Assembly: GCA_046594215.1 (NCBI GenBank)
Contig: JBKJPX010000010.1
Coordinates: 1-64,000 of the forward strand
Source of the DNA: Panacagrimonas sp046594215
GTDB lineage: Bacteria; Pseudomonadota; Gammaproteobacteria; Nevskiales; Nevskiaceae
Length of the DNA stretch: 64,000 bases
Reading direction: 5' to 3'
The notes below the pieces were generated by a model that worked only from the letters and a program-made list of their open reading frames with translations, made no database searches and had not been told where the DNA came from. Of this stretch, positions 7,624 through 16,203 are shown piece by piece. Both the position numbers and the translations under genes were made by a program. Numbering within the stretch: position 1 is the first letter of the stretch; the number at the start of each line of letters is the position of its first letter.

Positions 7624-8484
7624 ATGAAAATCCCCCGCGGCCTGCAGCCGCTCATCGACGACGGCATCATCGACGAGGTCGTCCGACCGCTGAAAAGCGG
7701 CAAGGAGGCGTCGGTGTTTCTCGTCGCCTGCGGCGACACGCAGCGGTGCGCCAAGGTCTACAAGGACGCCAACCACCGCGGCTTCCAGAAGCTGGCGCAA
7801 TACCAGGAAGGCCGCAAGGCGCGGGGCAGCCGCGACGAGCGCGCGATGGGCAAGCGTTCGCGGCATGGCCGCAAGCAGCAGGAAGAGGAATGGAAGAACG
7901 CCGAGGTCGACGCCCTCTATCGCCTCGCCGCGGCCGGCGTGCGCGTTCCGCGACCGCAGGGTTACTTCGCGGGCGTCCTGCTGATGGAGATGGTGGCCGA
8001 CGATAACGGCAACCCGGCGCCTCGGCTCAACGAGGTCTCGCTGAGCCCGGAGCTGGCGCGGCAGTACCACGCGTTCATGATCCGGCAGATCGTGCTGATG
8101 CTCTGCGCCGGCCTCATCCACGGCGACCTGTCCGAGTACAACGTGCTGCTCGATCCGGGCGGCCCGGTGGTGATCGACCTGCCGCAGGCGGTCGAGGCGT
8201 CCGTGAACAACAGCGCGTTCGCGATGCTCGAGCGTGACGTCGGCAACATGGCGATCTACTTCGGCCAGTTCGCGACGGAGTTGCTCACAACGCAGTACGC
8301 GCGCGAGATCTGGCAGCTCTACCAGCACGCCGAGCTCAAGCCGGACAGCGAGCTGACGGGCGTCTGGGTCGATGACGGCACGTCAGCCGACGTCGACGAC
8401 GTGATGCTTCAGATCGAGGAAGCCCGGCGTGAAGCCGAACGCCGGCAACGAGGACGAGAGGAAGCGGCCGCCGCCGAAGACTGA
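7624..8484 (+). CDS. RIO1-type serine/threonine protein kinase
   Basis: RIO kinases are atypical protein kinases; the bacterial versions (PA4780 type) have poorly defined targets. The 286-residue protein starts MKIPRGLQPLIDDGIIDEVV. It has the ATP-binding Lys segment SGKEASVFLVACG followed by RCAKVYKD, the RIO-specific insert rich in basic residues (about 65-90), the catalytic loop LIHGDLSEYNVLLD with Asp168, and the metal-binding VIDLPQ with Asp185. The C-terminal 25 residues are charged and helical. The frame is open further upstream to 7552, but the family N-terminus begins at the ATG at 7624. It has a divergent neighbour (the Lys-rich gene) and a convergent one (SPOR lipoprotein). Confidence 0.9.
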   Translation: MKIPRGLQPLIDDGIIDEVVRPLKSGKEASVFLVACGDTQRCAKVYKDANHRGFQKLAQYQEGRKARGSRDERAMGKRSRHGRKQQEEEWKNAEVDALYRLAAAGVRVPRPQGYFAGVLLMEMVADDNGNPAPRLNEVSLSPELARQYHAFMIRQIVLMLCAGLIHGDLSEYNVLLDPGGPVVIDLPQAVEASVNNSAFAMLERDVGNMAIYFGQFATELLTTQYAREIWQLYQHAELKPDSELTGVWVDDGTSADVDDVMLQIEEARREAERRQRGREEAAAAED

Positions 8485-8528
8485 GTCGCTGCACATCCAG
8501 GCGCGCCGCCGGGGTCTGGCCAGCTTTT

Positions 8529-10199
8529 TCAGTGCTTCCGTAGCACCCAGGCGGACTGTAATCCGTAGCGCGACGACAGGGCCGCGGCCGCGCTCTGTGC
8601 CGCCGCTTCCGTCGGCATGCCTTCGATGACCACGCGGTACGACGCGCGGCCGCGCACGGTTTCCTGGCGCACGCTCGCCACGTAGTTCTCCGCCACCAAT
8701 TGCTGCGCGTGCTGCTGCGCGGCTTCGTCGGACGGGTAGGAGGCGACGTTGACGATCCATTCGGCGGGCAGGCTCTCGGGCACCGGCGGTGCGGGCGCGA
8801 TCATCGCGCTCTCCGGCATCGGGATCTCGGATGGCACGGAGGCGGCTTCAGTCGCGTAGGCGGCCACTTCGAGATTGCGAGCCTGGGGTGCGGCCGAGGC
8901 GGTGACGGATGTATCGATCGTCGCGGGTTGCGGGTTCCATTTGAGCGACGAGCCTTCGGGATCGGGGGAGGCGGTGGTGAGGGAAGAGGGGCCGGACATC
9001 GTCGCGGTCGGAGTGGACGGAACGGCCTTGGATTCTTCGCCAACGGGTGCGGGCGTCGACGCGGCGACGTTCTCCGCGGGTTCTGCCGCGGCGAGGGACT
9101 CATCGGTCTCGAGTTGGGCATCCGCCGCGACATCGTCCGAGGCGTCGTCCGAGGCGTCAGCCGGCGTGGATTCAAACCTCGCAGCGGGCTGCGATTCGAA
9201 CGCCGGCGCGGGCTCTTTGACGTAAATCGCGACGGCGGGAGCAGGGGCCGGCGCGGCATAGGCCGGCATCGAGACCTGCTCGGCACCCGGCGCAGGCGGC
9301 ATGTAGGCGATGTTCTGGATTAGCGGCGCGTCGCGGTTGCTCGAGCGGGTCGATCGTGACGACGAATCCTTGAGCGAGCGGCTCGGGTCAGGGGAGAAGT
9401 CCATCGCGCCGCGCTCGCGCTCTGTCCGCGCGATGGCATGTGCGGCTTGGACATTGGCCGCCTTGGCGAGCACGGGCTGCAAGCGCCGCCGGGCGCGCAA
9501 AGCCGACCAGTCCGCGTCGCTCAGCGCGATGGACACCGGCGCACGGCGCTGCTCAAGCATGGCGCAGGATTGATTCAGGTCTCGCGGCGTCCATTCCGGC
9601 ACCCCAGACAGGTGTAAACGGCCGTTTGCTGCACAGGCAGCGCCCGCGTCGTTGCGTGCCTCGAAGAAGGACTCGCCAGGTTCCAGTTTGGCGGCCCATC
9701 GCGAGAACGACACCTCGATCGGCGCGTCTTCGCGATCGTTCGATGCCGCCACGCGCAGGTAGCCCTGCTCGAGCCGCAGCCAGGTCGCGCGGGCCTCGCC
9801 GGCGCCGTCGCGCGGGAGCTTATGCACGACGAATCGCGCGTTGGGTCCAAGTTCGAAAACGGCGCGCTTGCCCAGTCCAAGGCGCAGCGTGGATTTCGCG
9901 CCGACCTGGATAGGCTGATTCTCGTCGACGCTGCTCCCCGACTTCAGCGCGATCCGGCGACCCGCGTCCTGGACCGTGGCGGTGCCGTGCAGTTCCAGCA
10001 CCTTGACCGTGTCCATGATCGGCAACGGGGTCAGACGATCCTGTACCGAGCCCTGCTGCGATGATGAAGACCCGTGGGGCCCGGGTGCGGCGCAGGAAGC
10101 GAGCAGGCCGGTGAGCGCCAGCATGGCGGCCACGATGGCACCGCTTCGCGTCGAGGCGAGGTAGTGCGCGGGTTGCTCGAATGACGGCTGGTGCGGCAT
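8529..10199 (-). CDS. Lipoprotein with FecR-like N-terminal and SPOR C-terminal domains
   Basis: The 556-residue protein begins with a signal sequence ending in the lipobox LLASC (Cys about 36 from the ATG at 10199; an alternative ATG at 10265 would add 22 residues). Residues about 60-170 resemble a FecR domain (VKVLELHGTATVQDAG, LRLEQGYLRV). A long Pro/Ala/Ser-rich linker follows. The last 75 residues form a SPOR domain (WIVNVASYPSDEAAQQHAQQ, YRVVIEGMPTEAAAQSAAAA), the fold that binds denuded peptidoglycan at division septa. FecR domains often sense or anchor, so an envelope protein tethered to the outer membrane and recruited to septal peptidoglycan is inferred. No partner sigma factor lies nearby. 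Confidence 0.75.
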   Translation of the reverse strand: MPHQPSFEQPAHYLASTRSGAIVAAMLALTGLLASCAAPGPHGSSSSQQGSVQDRLTPLPIMDTVKVLELHGTATVQDAGRRIALKSGSSVDENQPIQVGAKSTLRLGLGKRAVFELGPNARFVVHKLPRDGAGEARATWLRLEQGYLRVAASNDREDAPIEVSFSRWAAKLEPGESFFEARNDAGAACAANGRLHLSGVPEWTPRDLNQSCAMLEQRRAPVSIALSDADWSALRARRRLQPVLAKAANVQAAHAIARTERERGAMDFSPDPSRSLKDSSSRSTRSSNRDAPLIQNIAYMPPAPGAEQVSMPAYAAPAPAPAVAIYVKEPAPAFESQPAARFESTPADASDDASDDVAADAQLETDESLAAAEPAENVAASTPAPVGEESKAVPSTPTATMSGPSSLTTASPDPEGSSLKWNPQPATIDTSVTASAAPQARNLEVAAYATEAASVPSEIPMPESAMIAPAPPVPESLPAEWIVNVASYPSDEAAQQHAQQLVAENYVASVRQETVRGRASYRVVIEGMPTEAAAQSAAAALSSRYGLQSAWVLRKH

Positions 10200-10393
10200 G
10201 GGCGTTGCCTGGGCCTGGTTGACCTGACCGCTATCCGATAAATATGCCAACCGCGTTTCGGGCATGTTTTACGGCACTTGAGGTACAGCCCGGTTCGTAA
10301 AATGCGCGAGACGGCCCGTCCTGCGTGGCAGACTGCAAGATGACCGCTCCATCGCGCGCGGCTCATTCCCACCCCCGAGGAGAGAGAAGAATC

Positions 10394-11023
10394 ATGAAGT
10401 TCTACGACTGCACCATCGCCCCAAGTCCGCGCCGCGTGCGCATCTTCATGGCGGAGAAAGAAATCAGGATCGACACCGTCCAGGTCGACCTGCTGACGGC
10501 CGAAAACCTGAAACCGGAATACCTGAAGATCAACCCGCGCGGCATCGTGCCCGCATTGCAGATGGACGATGGCACCGTCATCGACGAGACGCTCGCGATC
10601 TGCCAGTACCTGGAGACGATCTACCCCGACAAGCCGCTGATGGGCACCGATGCCAGGAGCCGCGCCATCGTGACGTCGAGGACGCTTGCGATGGAGTGGG
10701 ACGGTTTCCTGCGTGCCGCCGAAGCGTTCCGCAATTCCAATCCCGGCTTCGCTTCGAGAGCCATCGCCGGCCAGTCGAACGTGACCGCGATCCCGGCGCT
10801 GGCAGAACGCGGCCTTGCCGGGCTGGGCCGGTTTCTCGATTACCTGGAAGGACTTCTCGCGAAGAGCGAGTACGTGGCCGGAAGCAGCTTTACCCTCGCC
10901 GACATCACCGCCCTCTGCGTGGTGGATTTCGCCGGCTGGTCCAAGGTGACACCTACGGACTCGCAACCGAACGTACAGCGGTGGTACCGTTCGGTCTCGT
11001 CCCGCCCCAGTGCAGCGGCGTGA
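10394..11023 (+). CDS. Glutathione S-transferase family protein
   Basis: This is a 209-residue cytosolic GST with a thioredoxin-like N-terminal domain (MKFYDCTIAPSPRRVRIFMA, with Ser/Pro in the glutathione-binding loop; INPRGIVPALQMDDGTVIDE with the cis-Pro and the Glu/Thr that hold the glutathione gamma-glutamyl group) and an all-helical C-terminal domain (YVAGSSFTLADITALCVVDF). The ATG at 10394 has a GAGGAGAGAG site just upstream. The aldehyde dehydrogenase gene begins 24 bp downstream with its own ribosome site, so the two are probably co-transcribed. This suggests joint handling of electrophilic or aldehyde compounds, which is inference. Confidence 0.9.
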   Translation: MKFYDCTIAPSPRRVRIFMAEKEIRIDTVQVDLLTAENLKPEYLKINPRGIVPALQMDDGTVIDETLAICQYLETIYPDKPLMGTDARSRAIVTSRTLAMEWDGFLRAAEAFRNSNPGFASRAIAGQSNVTAIPALAERGLAGLGRFLDYLEGLLAKSEYVAGSSFTLADITALCVVDFAGWSKVTPTDSQPNVQRWYRSVSSRPSAAA

Positions 11024-11047
11024 CACCCTTTCATCAGGAGGAACCCC

Positions 11048-12451
11048 ATGCAGGAATTCAAGCTTCTCATCGGTGGCAAGCTCGTCCCCGGCGATTTGAC
11101 GATGGACGTCATCAATCCCGCCACCGGCAAGCTGCTGACGACGTGCCCGCGCGCATCGGTTGACCAGGCCAACCAGGCCGTCGCGGCTGCCAACAAGGCC
11201 TTCCCGGCCTGGGCTGCGCTGAGCTACCCCGAGCGCAGTGCCGTGCTCGCCAAGTTCGCCGACGCCATCGAGGCGCGCTTCGAGGAATTCACCACGCTGC
11301 TCACCCAGGAACAGGGCAAACCGACCGCAGACGCGCAGTGGGAGATCGGCGGCACGCTCGCCTTCATCCGCTACTTCGCGAGCCTGAAGGTCGAGCCGAA
11401 GCTCATCGAGGACAGTGAGATTCGTCGGGTCGAGCAGCATCGCAAGCCGCTGGGCGTCGTTGCCGCCATCATTCCGTGGAACTTCCCGGTGCTGCTGCTG
11501 ATCGGCAAGCTGTCGCCGGCGCTGCTGTCCGGCAACACGCTGGTGGCCAAGCCCGCGCCGACCACACCGCTGACGACGATGCTGCTCGGCGAGGTCGCCT
11601 CCAAGGTGTTCCCGGCCGGCGTGTTCAACGTCATCACGGACGCCAACGACCTGGGCCACGTGCTGACTTCCCACCCGGATGTGCGCAAGGTGTCGTTCAC
11701 GGGTTCCACCGCGACCGGCAAGAAGGTCATGGCCAGCGCCGCGAACACGGTCAAGCGCGTCACGCTCGAACTGGGCGGAAACGATGCGGCCATCGTTCTC
11801 GACGATGTCGACCCGAAGGAAGCCGCGGCCAAGATCTTCGGCGCTGCCTTTGCCAACAACGGTCAGGTCTGTGTCGCCATCAAGCGTCTCTACGTCCACG
11901 AGAAGATCTACGACGAAATGGTCGACGAACTTGCGAAGCTCGCCAACGCGGCGGTCGTCGGTGACGGTCTCGAGAAGGGCACGACCCTGGGTCCTCTTCA
12001 GAACAAGATGCAGTTCGACAAGGTCAAGGACCTGATTGCCGAAACCAAGCGTAATGGCAAGGTCGTGACCGGCGGACAGTCCGACGACGGCGGCGGCTAT
12101 TTCATCCGCCCGACCATTGTGCGCGACGTGACCGACGGCGATCGCATCGTCGACGAAGAGCAGTTCGGGCCCGTCCTGCCGATCATCAAATTTACGGACT
12201 CGGAAGATGCGCTCAAGCGCGCCAACGCCTCGCCTTATGGCCTGGGCGGTTCGGTCTGGGGCAAGGACACCAAGCGCGCTTCAGGCATCGCGGCGCGCCT
12301 TGAAAGCGGCACGGCCTGGGTCAACAAGCATCTCGACCTTGCGCCCGGCATCCCGTTCGGCGGCGCCAAGCAGTCCGGCATGGGTGTCGAGTTCTCGGAG
12401 GAAGGCCTCTCCGAGTTCACGCAGAGCCAGGTCGTGAACGTCGCGAAGTAA
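11048..12451 (+). CDS. NAD(P)-dependent aldehyde dehydrogenase
   Basis: This 467-residue member of the ALDH superfamily oxidises an aldehyde to the acid. The visible motifs are PWNFPVLLLIGKLSPALLSG (cofactor and oxyanion region), FTGSTATGKKVM, the general base Glu241 in LELGGNDAAIVL, and the nucleophile Cys275 in NNGQVCVAIKRLYV. The C-terminal PYGLGGSVWG and PFGGAKQSGMGVE are typical of the succinate-semialdehyde/phenylacetaldehyde-like branch. The exact substrate cannot be read from the sequence. It follows a GST gene and is closed by a strong terminator, so the two form a compact operon. Confidence 0.92.
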   Translation: MQEFKLLIGGKLVPGDLTMDVINPATGKLLTTCPRASVDQANQAVAAANKAFPAWAALSYPERSAVLAKFADAIEARFEEFTTLLTQEQGKPTADAQWEIGGTLAFIRYFASLKVEPKLIEDSEIRRVEQHRKPLGVVAAIIPWNFPVLLLIGKLSPALLSGNTLVAKPAPTTPLTTMLLGEVASKVFPAGVFNVITDANDLGHVLTSHPDVRKVSFTGSTATGKKVMASAANTVKRVTLELGGNDAAIVLDDVDPKEAAAKIFGAAFANNGQVCVAIKRLYVHEKIYDEMVDELAKLANAAVVGDGLEKGTTLGPLQNKMQFDKVKDLIAETKRNGKVVTGGQSDDGGGYFIRPTIVRDVTDGDRIVDEEQFGPVLPIIKFTDSEDALKRANASPYGLGGSVWGKDTKRASGIAARLESGTAWVNKHLDLAPGIPFGGAKQSGMGVEFSEEGLSEFTQSQVVNVAK

Positions 12452-12471
12452 GCTTCGTCGCGTAACGAAAG

Positions 12472-12497
12472 GGGCGGCCTTCGGGCCGCCCTTTTTT
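12472..12497 (+). terminator. Rho-independent terminator of the GST-ALDH operon
   Basis: The stem GGGCGGCC/GGCCGCCC (8 bp, 12472-12479 and 12484-12491) closes a TTCG tetraloop and is followed by six T (12492-12497). It lies 20 bp after the aldehyde dehydrogenase stop codon. It has no A-tract on the other side, so it is one-directional. Confidence 0.93.
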
Positions 12498-12559
12498 GTT
12501 TCTTCTTCCCTAGCCCGGCCTGCGTGTTCAGACCGGAGACATGGGGTCCAGACTACGCA

Positions 12560-13387
12560 TCAGGCAGCTTTCTTCGCAGCGGCGCGCCTGAGCGGCGTGA
12601 CCTTCGGCGACTCGTGCAGGTGGTCGATCTGCACCCAGCGGATGACCTCGATGCGGCCGTTGAAGTCCTCGGCCAGCGCGGTGCAGCTCTCCACCCAGTC
12701 GCCGCTGTTGAGGTACTGCACGCCCTCGATGTCGCGGATCTCGGCATGGTGGATGTGTCCGCAGACCACGCCGTCCAGACCGCGACGCCGGCATTCGTGC
12801 GCCACGCTCTGCTCGAACTCGGAGACGATGTTGACCGCGTTCTTCACGCTCTTCTTGGCGAACGCCGACAGCGACCAATAGCGCATCCCGAGCAGGCGCC
12901 GCAGGCGATTCAGATGATCGTTGGCCTGCATCGTGAGTTCGTAGGCCACGTCGCCGACGAGCGCGATCCAGCGGTGGTAGCGCGTGATCACGTCGAAGGC
13001 ATCGCCGTGCGTGACCAGCAGGCGTCGGCCGTCGGCCGTGGTGTGCACGTGTTCGTTGACGATGCGGATGTTGCCGATGGCGAGGCCGAAGCCGACGAAC
13101 TTGCGAAGGAACTCGTCGTGATTGCCCGTGACGTAGCAGACCTTGGTGCCCCGATTGGACTTGGTCAGGATCTTGCGCACGACATTGGTGTGTTCCTGTG
13201 GCCAGAACCAGGAACTTCGCAGTTTCCAGCCGTCGATGATGTCCCCGACAAGGTAGAGGTTTTCGCACTCGGTGTGCCTGAGGAAGTCCACGAGGTGCTC
13301 CGCCTTGCATCCTGGAGTGCCGAGATGCACGTCGGAGATCCACAGCGTGCGGTACCGGGTGAGCTTGGTTTCGTCCTTTTTGGCCAC
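12560..13387 (-). CDS. LpxH-like calcineurin-type metallophosphoesterase
   Basis: The 275-residue protein carries the whole metal-binding set: ISDVHLG (Asp19, His21), LVGDIIDG (Asp49), VTGNHDE (Asn89, His90), THGDAF and VVCGHIHHAEIRD. Order and spacing place it with the UDP-2,3-diacylglucosamine diphosphatase-like (LpxH2/YbbF) branch. That enzyme removes UMP from UDP-diacylglucosamine in lipid A synthesis, but the clade also has members of other function. It has a long helical insert (about 135-180) and an Ala/Lys-rich tail. The neighbouring divergent genes handle lipid phosphates, which fits a membrane-lipid role. Its 3' end faces the ALDH terminator. Confidence 0.8.
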   Translation of the reverse strand: MAKKDETKLTRYRTLWISDVHLGTPGCKAEHLVDFLRHTECENLYLVGDIIDGWKLRSSWFWPQEHTNVVRKILTKSNRGTKVCYVTGNHDEFLRKFVGFGLAIGNIRIVNEHVHTTADGRRLLVTHGDAFDVITRYHRWIALVGDVAYELTMQANDHLNRLRRLLGMRYWSLSAFAKKSVKNAVNIVSEFEQSVAHECRRRGLDGVVCGHIHHAEIRDIEGVQYLNSGDWVESCTALAEDFNGRIEVIRWVQIDHLHESPKVTPLRRAAAKKAA

Positions 13388-13503
13388 GGTCTAGGCCTTC
13401 GTCATTTCGTTCATGTCCGGCCAGCATCGCCGGGCGCCTTGACCCGGCGGTGACGGTCTCGTTAAGCAGAGATGACGGTTATTCCCCTTTATGCTCGCCC
13501 CCG

Positions 13504-14481
13504 ATGAATGATCCCTCCCCGATTTCAACGACCAGTACTGCCGCGGTGAAGGCCGATGCACCGCTCTTCATCGTGCTGAATGCAGGCGCGGGCAAGCACG
13601 ATGCGGGCGACACGCAGCAGACCCTGGCGCGCGTGTTCGACGCGGCGGGACGTCGCCACGAGTTTCTTCTGATCGAGGATGCCGCCGACATCGACCGCAC
13701 GGCGAAAGAAGCCGTGCGGCTCGCCTGCGAGCAGGGCGGCATCGTCGTGGCGGGCGGTGGCGACGGGACCATCAATGGAATTGCGCAGCACGTGCTCGGT
13801 CATTCCTGCGCGTTCGGCGTGCTGCCACAGGGGACATTCAACTACTTCGGTCGCGTGCATGGCATCTCCCAGGAGACCGAGGTCGCCGCGACCGCGCTGT
13901 TGCGCGCCGTGCCGACGCCGGTGCAGGTCGGCCTGATCAACGACAAGATCTTCCTGGTCAACGCCAGCGTCGGCTTGTACACGCGGCTGCTCGAGGACAG
14001 GGAGACCGCGAAGGCGCGGCTCGGCCGCAGCCGGCTGGTGGCGATAGGCGCGGGGCTGATGACCTTGATCCGGCACCGCAGGCAGTTGCGCCTGACGCTG
14101 GAAGCTGGCGGCCAGACGCGGGAGATCCGTACGCCGAGCCTGTTCGTCGGCAACAACCGCCTGCAGTTCGATCGCCTCGGCCTGCCCGAAGGCGAGGCGC
14201 TTGAGCACGGTCGGCTGGCCGCGGTCGTGGTGCGCCCAATCGGCGCGCTCGCCATGCTCGGTCTTGCGCTGCGCGGTGCGCTGGGGCGGCTTGGCGAAGC
14301 CGAGAACGTCACTAGTTTTCCGATCCAGCGCCTGACGGTTCACCCACACCGCCGGCGCATGATCAAGATCGCAACCGACGGCGAGGTGACGCGCATGCGT
14401 CCGCCGCTGGTGTTCAGGGTGGCGCCGCGGCCCCTTCTGCTGATGGTCCCGCGTCCCGAAGACCAAGTCCAAGTGAAATGA
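13504..14481 (+). CDS. Diacylglycerol/sphingosine kinase-like lipid kinase
   Basis: This is a soluble or peripheral lipid kinase of the DagK/YegS catalytic family, which phosphorylates diacylglycerol or a related lipid. The 325-residue protein has the nucleotide-binding signature VVAGGGDGTING at residues 82-92, FIVLNAGAGKHDAG near the start, LPQGTFNYFGR for the conserved LPxGTxN motif, and VNASVGLYTRLLEDRE. The frame is open back to 13450, but the ATG at 13504 fits the domain boundary. It overlaps the next gene by ATGA (14478), so the two are translationally coupled. Confidence 0.85.
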   Translation: MNDPSPISTTSTAAVKADAPLFIVLNAGAGKHDAGDTQQTLARVFDAAGRRHEFLLIEDAADIDRTAKEAVRLACEQGGIVVAGGGDGTINGIAQHVLGHSCAFGVLPQGTFNYFGRVHGISQETEVAATALLRAVPTPVQVGLINDKIFLVNASVGLYTRLLEDRETAKARLGRSRLVAIGAGLMTLIRHRRQLRLTLEAGGQTREIRTPSLFVGNNRLQFDRLGLPEGEALEHGRLAAVVVRPIGALAMLGLALRGALGRLGEAENVTSFPIQRLTVHPHRRRMIKIATDGEVTRMRPPLVFRVAPRPLLLMVPRPEDQVQVK

Positions 14482-15299
14482 GCGTGCTGCTGCAGATTTC
14501 GGATCCTCACTTCGGTGCTGAACAACTGCCGGTGGTGGAAGCCCTGGCCGCGCTGTCCGCGGCGCAGAAGCCCGCGGTGCTGGTCCTCTCCGGCGACATC
14601 ACGCAGCGTGCGCGACCCTGGCAGTTCACGGCGGCCAAGCGTTTCGTGGACCGGCTCGCGGTCGCGCAGACGCTGGTGACGCCAGGCAACCACGACATCC
14701 CGCTGGTCGATCTCTTCACGCGCGCATTCCGGCCGTACTCGCGCCACCGGCGCGCGTTCGGCCACGACCTCGAGCCTCTGCTCGACGTGCCCGGCCTGCT
14801 CGTGATCTGCGTGAACACCACGCGTCGCTGGCGTCACGTCGATGGACAGGTGTCGCACGCCCAGATCGAGCGGGTCGCCGCGAGGCTGCGGGCCGCGGCG
14901 CCGGGACAGCTGCGTGTCGTGGTCACGCACCAGCCGGTCGACGTGCCGCATCGGCGCGACGAGCACGATCTGCTGCACGGCCACGAACGCGCCGCGCGCG
15001 CCTGGACCGATGCCGGAGCCGACCTCTTCATGGGCGGGCACATCCACCTGCCGTACGTGCGCCCGATGACCACACGGTTTCCGGACCTGCAGCGGCGTTC
15101 ATGGTGCGTGCAGGCCGGCACCGCAACCTCTTGGCGCGTGCGGCCGGATGCGCCGAATTCGGTGAACCTGCTCCGCTATGGACTTCCCGAGCGGCCCCTG
15201 CGCTGCACCGTCGAACGTTGGGACTTCGTCGCGAGCAACTCGCGCTTCGAGCTGGCGGAGGTCTGGGAACTGGACCTTCAGCGTGGCGACGCGCCGTGA
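14478..15299 (+). CDS. Calcineurin-like metallophosphoesterase
   Basis: The 273-residue protein has the five metal-binding motifs of the class III cyclic nucleotide phosphodiesterase-like branch: QISDPHFGAE (Asp8, His10), VLSGDITQRA, VTPGNHDIP, VVTHQPVD and FMGGHIHLPY. The substrate is not evident; members cleave phosphodiester bonds in nucleotides or lipids. Its start overlaps the stop of the lipid kinase gene and a PAP2 phosphatase follows 33 bp later, so a phospholipid-related substrate is a reasonable guess. Confidence 0.85.
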   Translation: MSVLLQISDPHFGAEQLPVVEALAALSAAQKPAVLVLSGDITQRARPWQFTAAKRFVDRLAVAQTLVTPGNHDIPLVDLFTRAFRPYSRHRRAFGHDLEPLLDVPGLLVICVNTTRRWRHVDGQVSHAQIERVAARLRAAAPGQLRVVVTHQPVDVPHRRDEHDLLHGHERAARAWTDAGADLFMGGHIHLPYVRPMTTRFPDLQRRSWCVQAGTATSWRVRPDAPNSVNLLRYGLPERPLRCTVERWDFVASNSRFELAEVWELDLQRGDAP

Positions 15300-15332
15300 T
15301 GCGCGTGCTGTGCACTTGAAGGCCGCTCAGCG

Positions 15333-16202
15333 GTGAACCCGCTCGCAGGAGTGCTCGCACTCCACCCAGTCAGCGTCTTTCTCGTCTGCGGCGTGGCGGC
15401 CGTGCTGCTCATGATGTCGGTCTGGGTGTCGTTGCGAGCCCTGCGGGTGCCCTTGTGGAACCGTATCTGCTCGGCGTGGCGCGTCGCTGCAGGTCGCTGG
15501 CCCTTGCTCGCGAGCCTGCGTGCGCCGGAGGCTTGGCAGGGCGGACTGTTACTGCTCGACCTGCTCATCGGCTTCGTGGTCATGTTCGCGGCAGTCGCGC
15601 TGTTCTTCGTAATCGCCGATAGCATCGGACTCGACCAGGGGCTCGGACGCTTCGACGTCGAACTGGCAACGCAGCTGGCGCGATCGGCGTCGCACAGCAC
15701 GCTGGCGTTCTTCGCGGTCGTCACGCACATGGCGGACATGAAGGTGCAGTGGGCACTTTGTGTGGGCGTGGCCCTGGTCTTGCTCGTACGGCGCCACCGC
15801 TTGCTGGCGGCCAGCTGGGTGGCGGCGGTTGCCGGCAACGGAACACTGAACCGATTGCTGAAGGCCTTGTTCGTGCGATCGCGCCCCTTGCACGACCACG
15901 GGCTCAGCCTGGAACACGGCTGGAGTTTCCCGAGCGGACACACCTCGGGGGCCGTGGCGATCTACGGAATGCTCGCCTACATCGGAATCCGATTCACACG
16001 TCCGGTGTGGCACCTGCCGATCGCACTATCCGCGCTGGCGCTGGTTCTGCTCGTCGGTTACAGCCGGATCGTGCTGCAGGCGCATTACCTGAGCGACGTG
16101 CTGGCAGCGCTGCTGTCCGGAGGAACCTGGCTTATGGTCTGCATCATGGCCGCGCGCGTGGTGCGCCTGCACCACGAGTACCCGCCCGCTACGGCATCGT
16201 GA
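15333..16202 (+). CDS. PAP2-family membrane phosphatase
   Basis: This 289-residue multi-pass protein removes phosphate from a lipid phosphate at the membrane surface. The PAP2 active-site motifs are all present in the C-terminal half: KALFVRSRP (motif 1), FPSGHTSGAVAI (motif 2) and YSRIVLQAHYLSDVLAA (motif 3). About six hydrophobic segments are visible, two of them before the PAP2 core. The start is a GTG at 15333; no better start is present before the first membrane segment. It closes a run with the lipid kinase and the phosphoesterase and converges on clpB with one base between the two stop codons. Confidence 0.88.
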   Translation: MNPLAGVLALHPVSVFLVCGVAAVLLMMSVWVSLRALRVPLWNRICSAWRVAAGRWPLLASLRAPEAWQGGLLLLDLLIGFVVMFAAVALFFVIADSIGLDQGLGRFDVELATQLARSASHSTLAFFAVVTHMADMKVQWALCVGVALVLLVRRHRLLAASWVAAVAGNGTLNRLLKALFVRSRPLHDHGLSLEHGWSFPSGHTSGAVAIYGMLAYIGIRFTRPVWHLPIALSALALVLLVGYSRIVLQAHYLSDVLAALLSGGTWLMVCIMAARVVRLHHEYPPATAS

Positions 16203-16203
16203 A

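Noticed and set aside
10031..11899. 622-codon minus-strand open frame across the GST and ALDH genes
   Set aside because: It spans two recognised genes in antisense and has no recognisable domain or start context.
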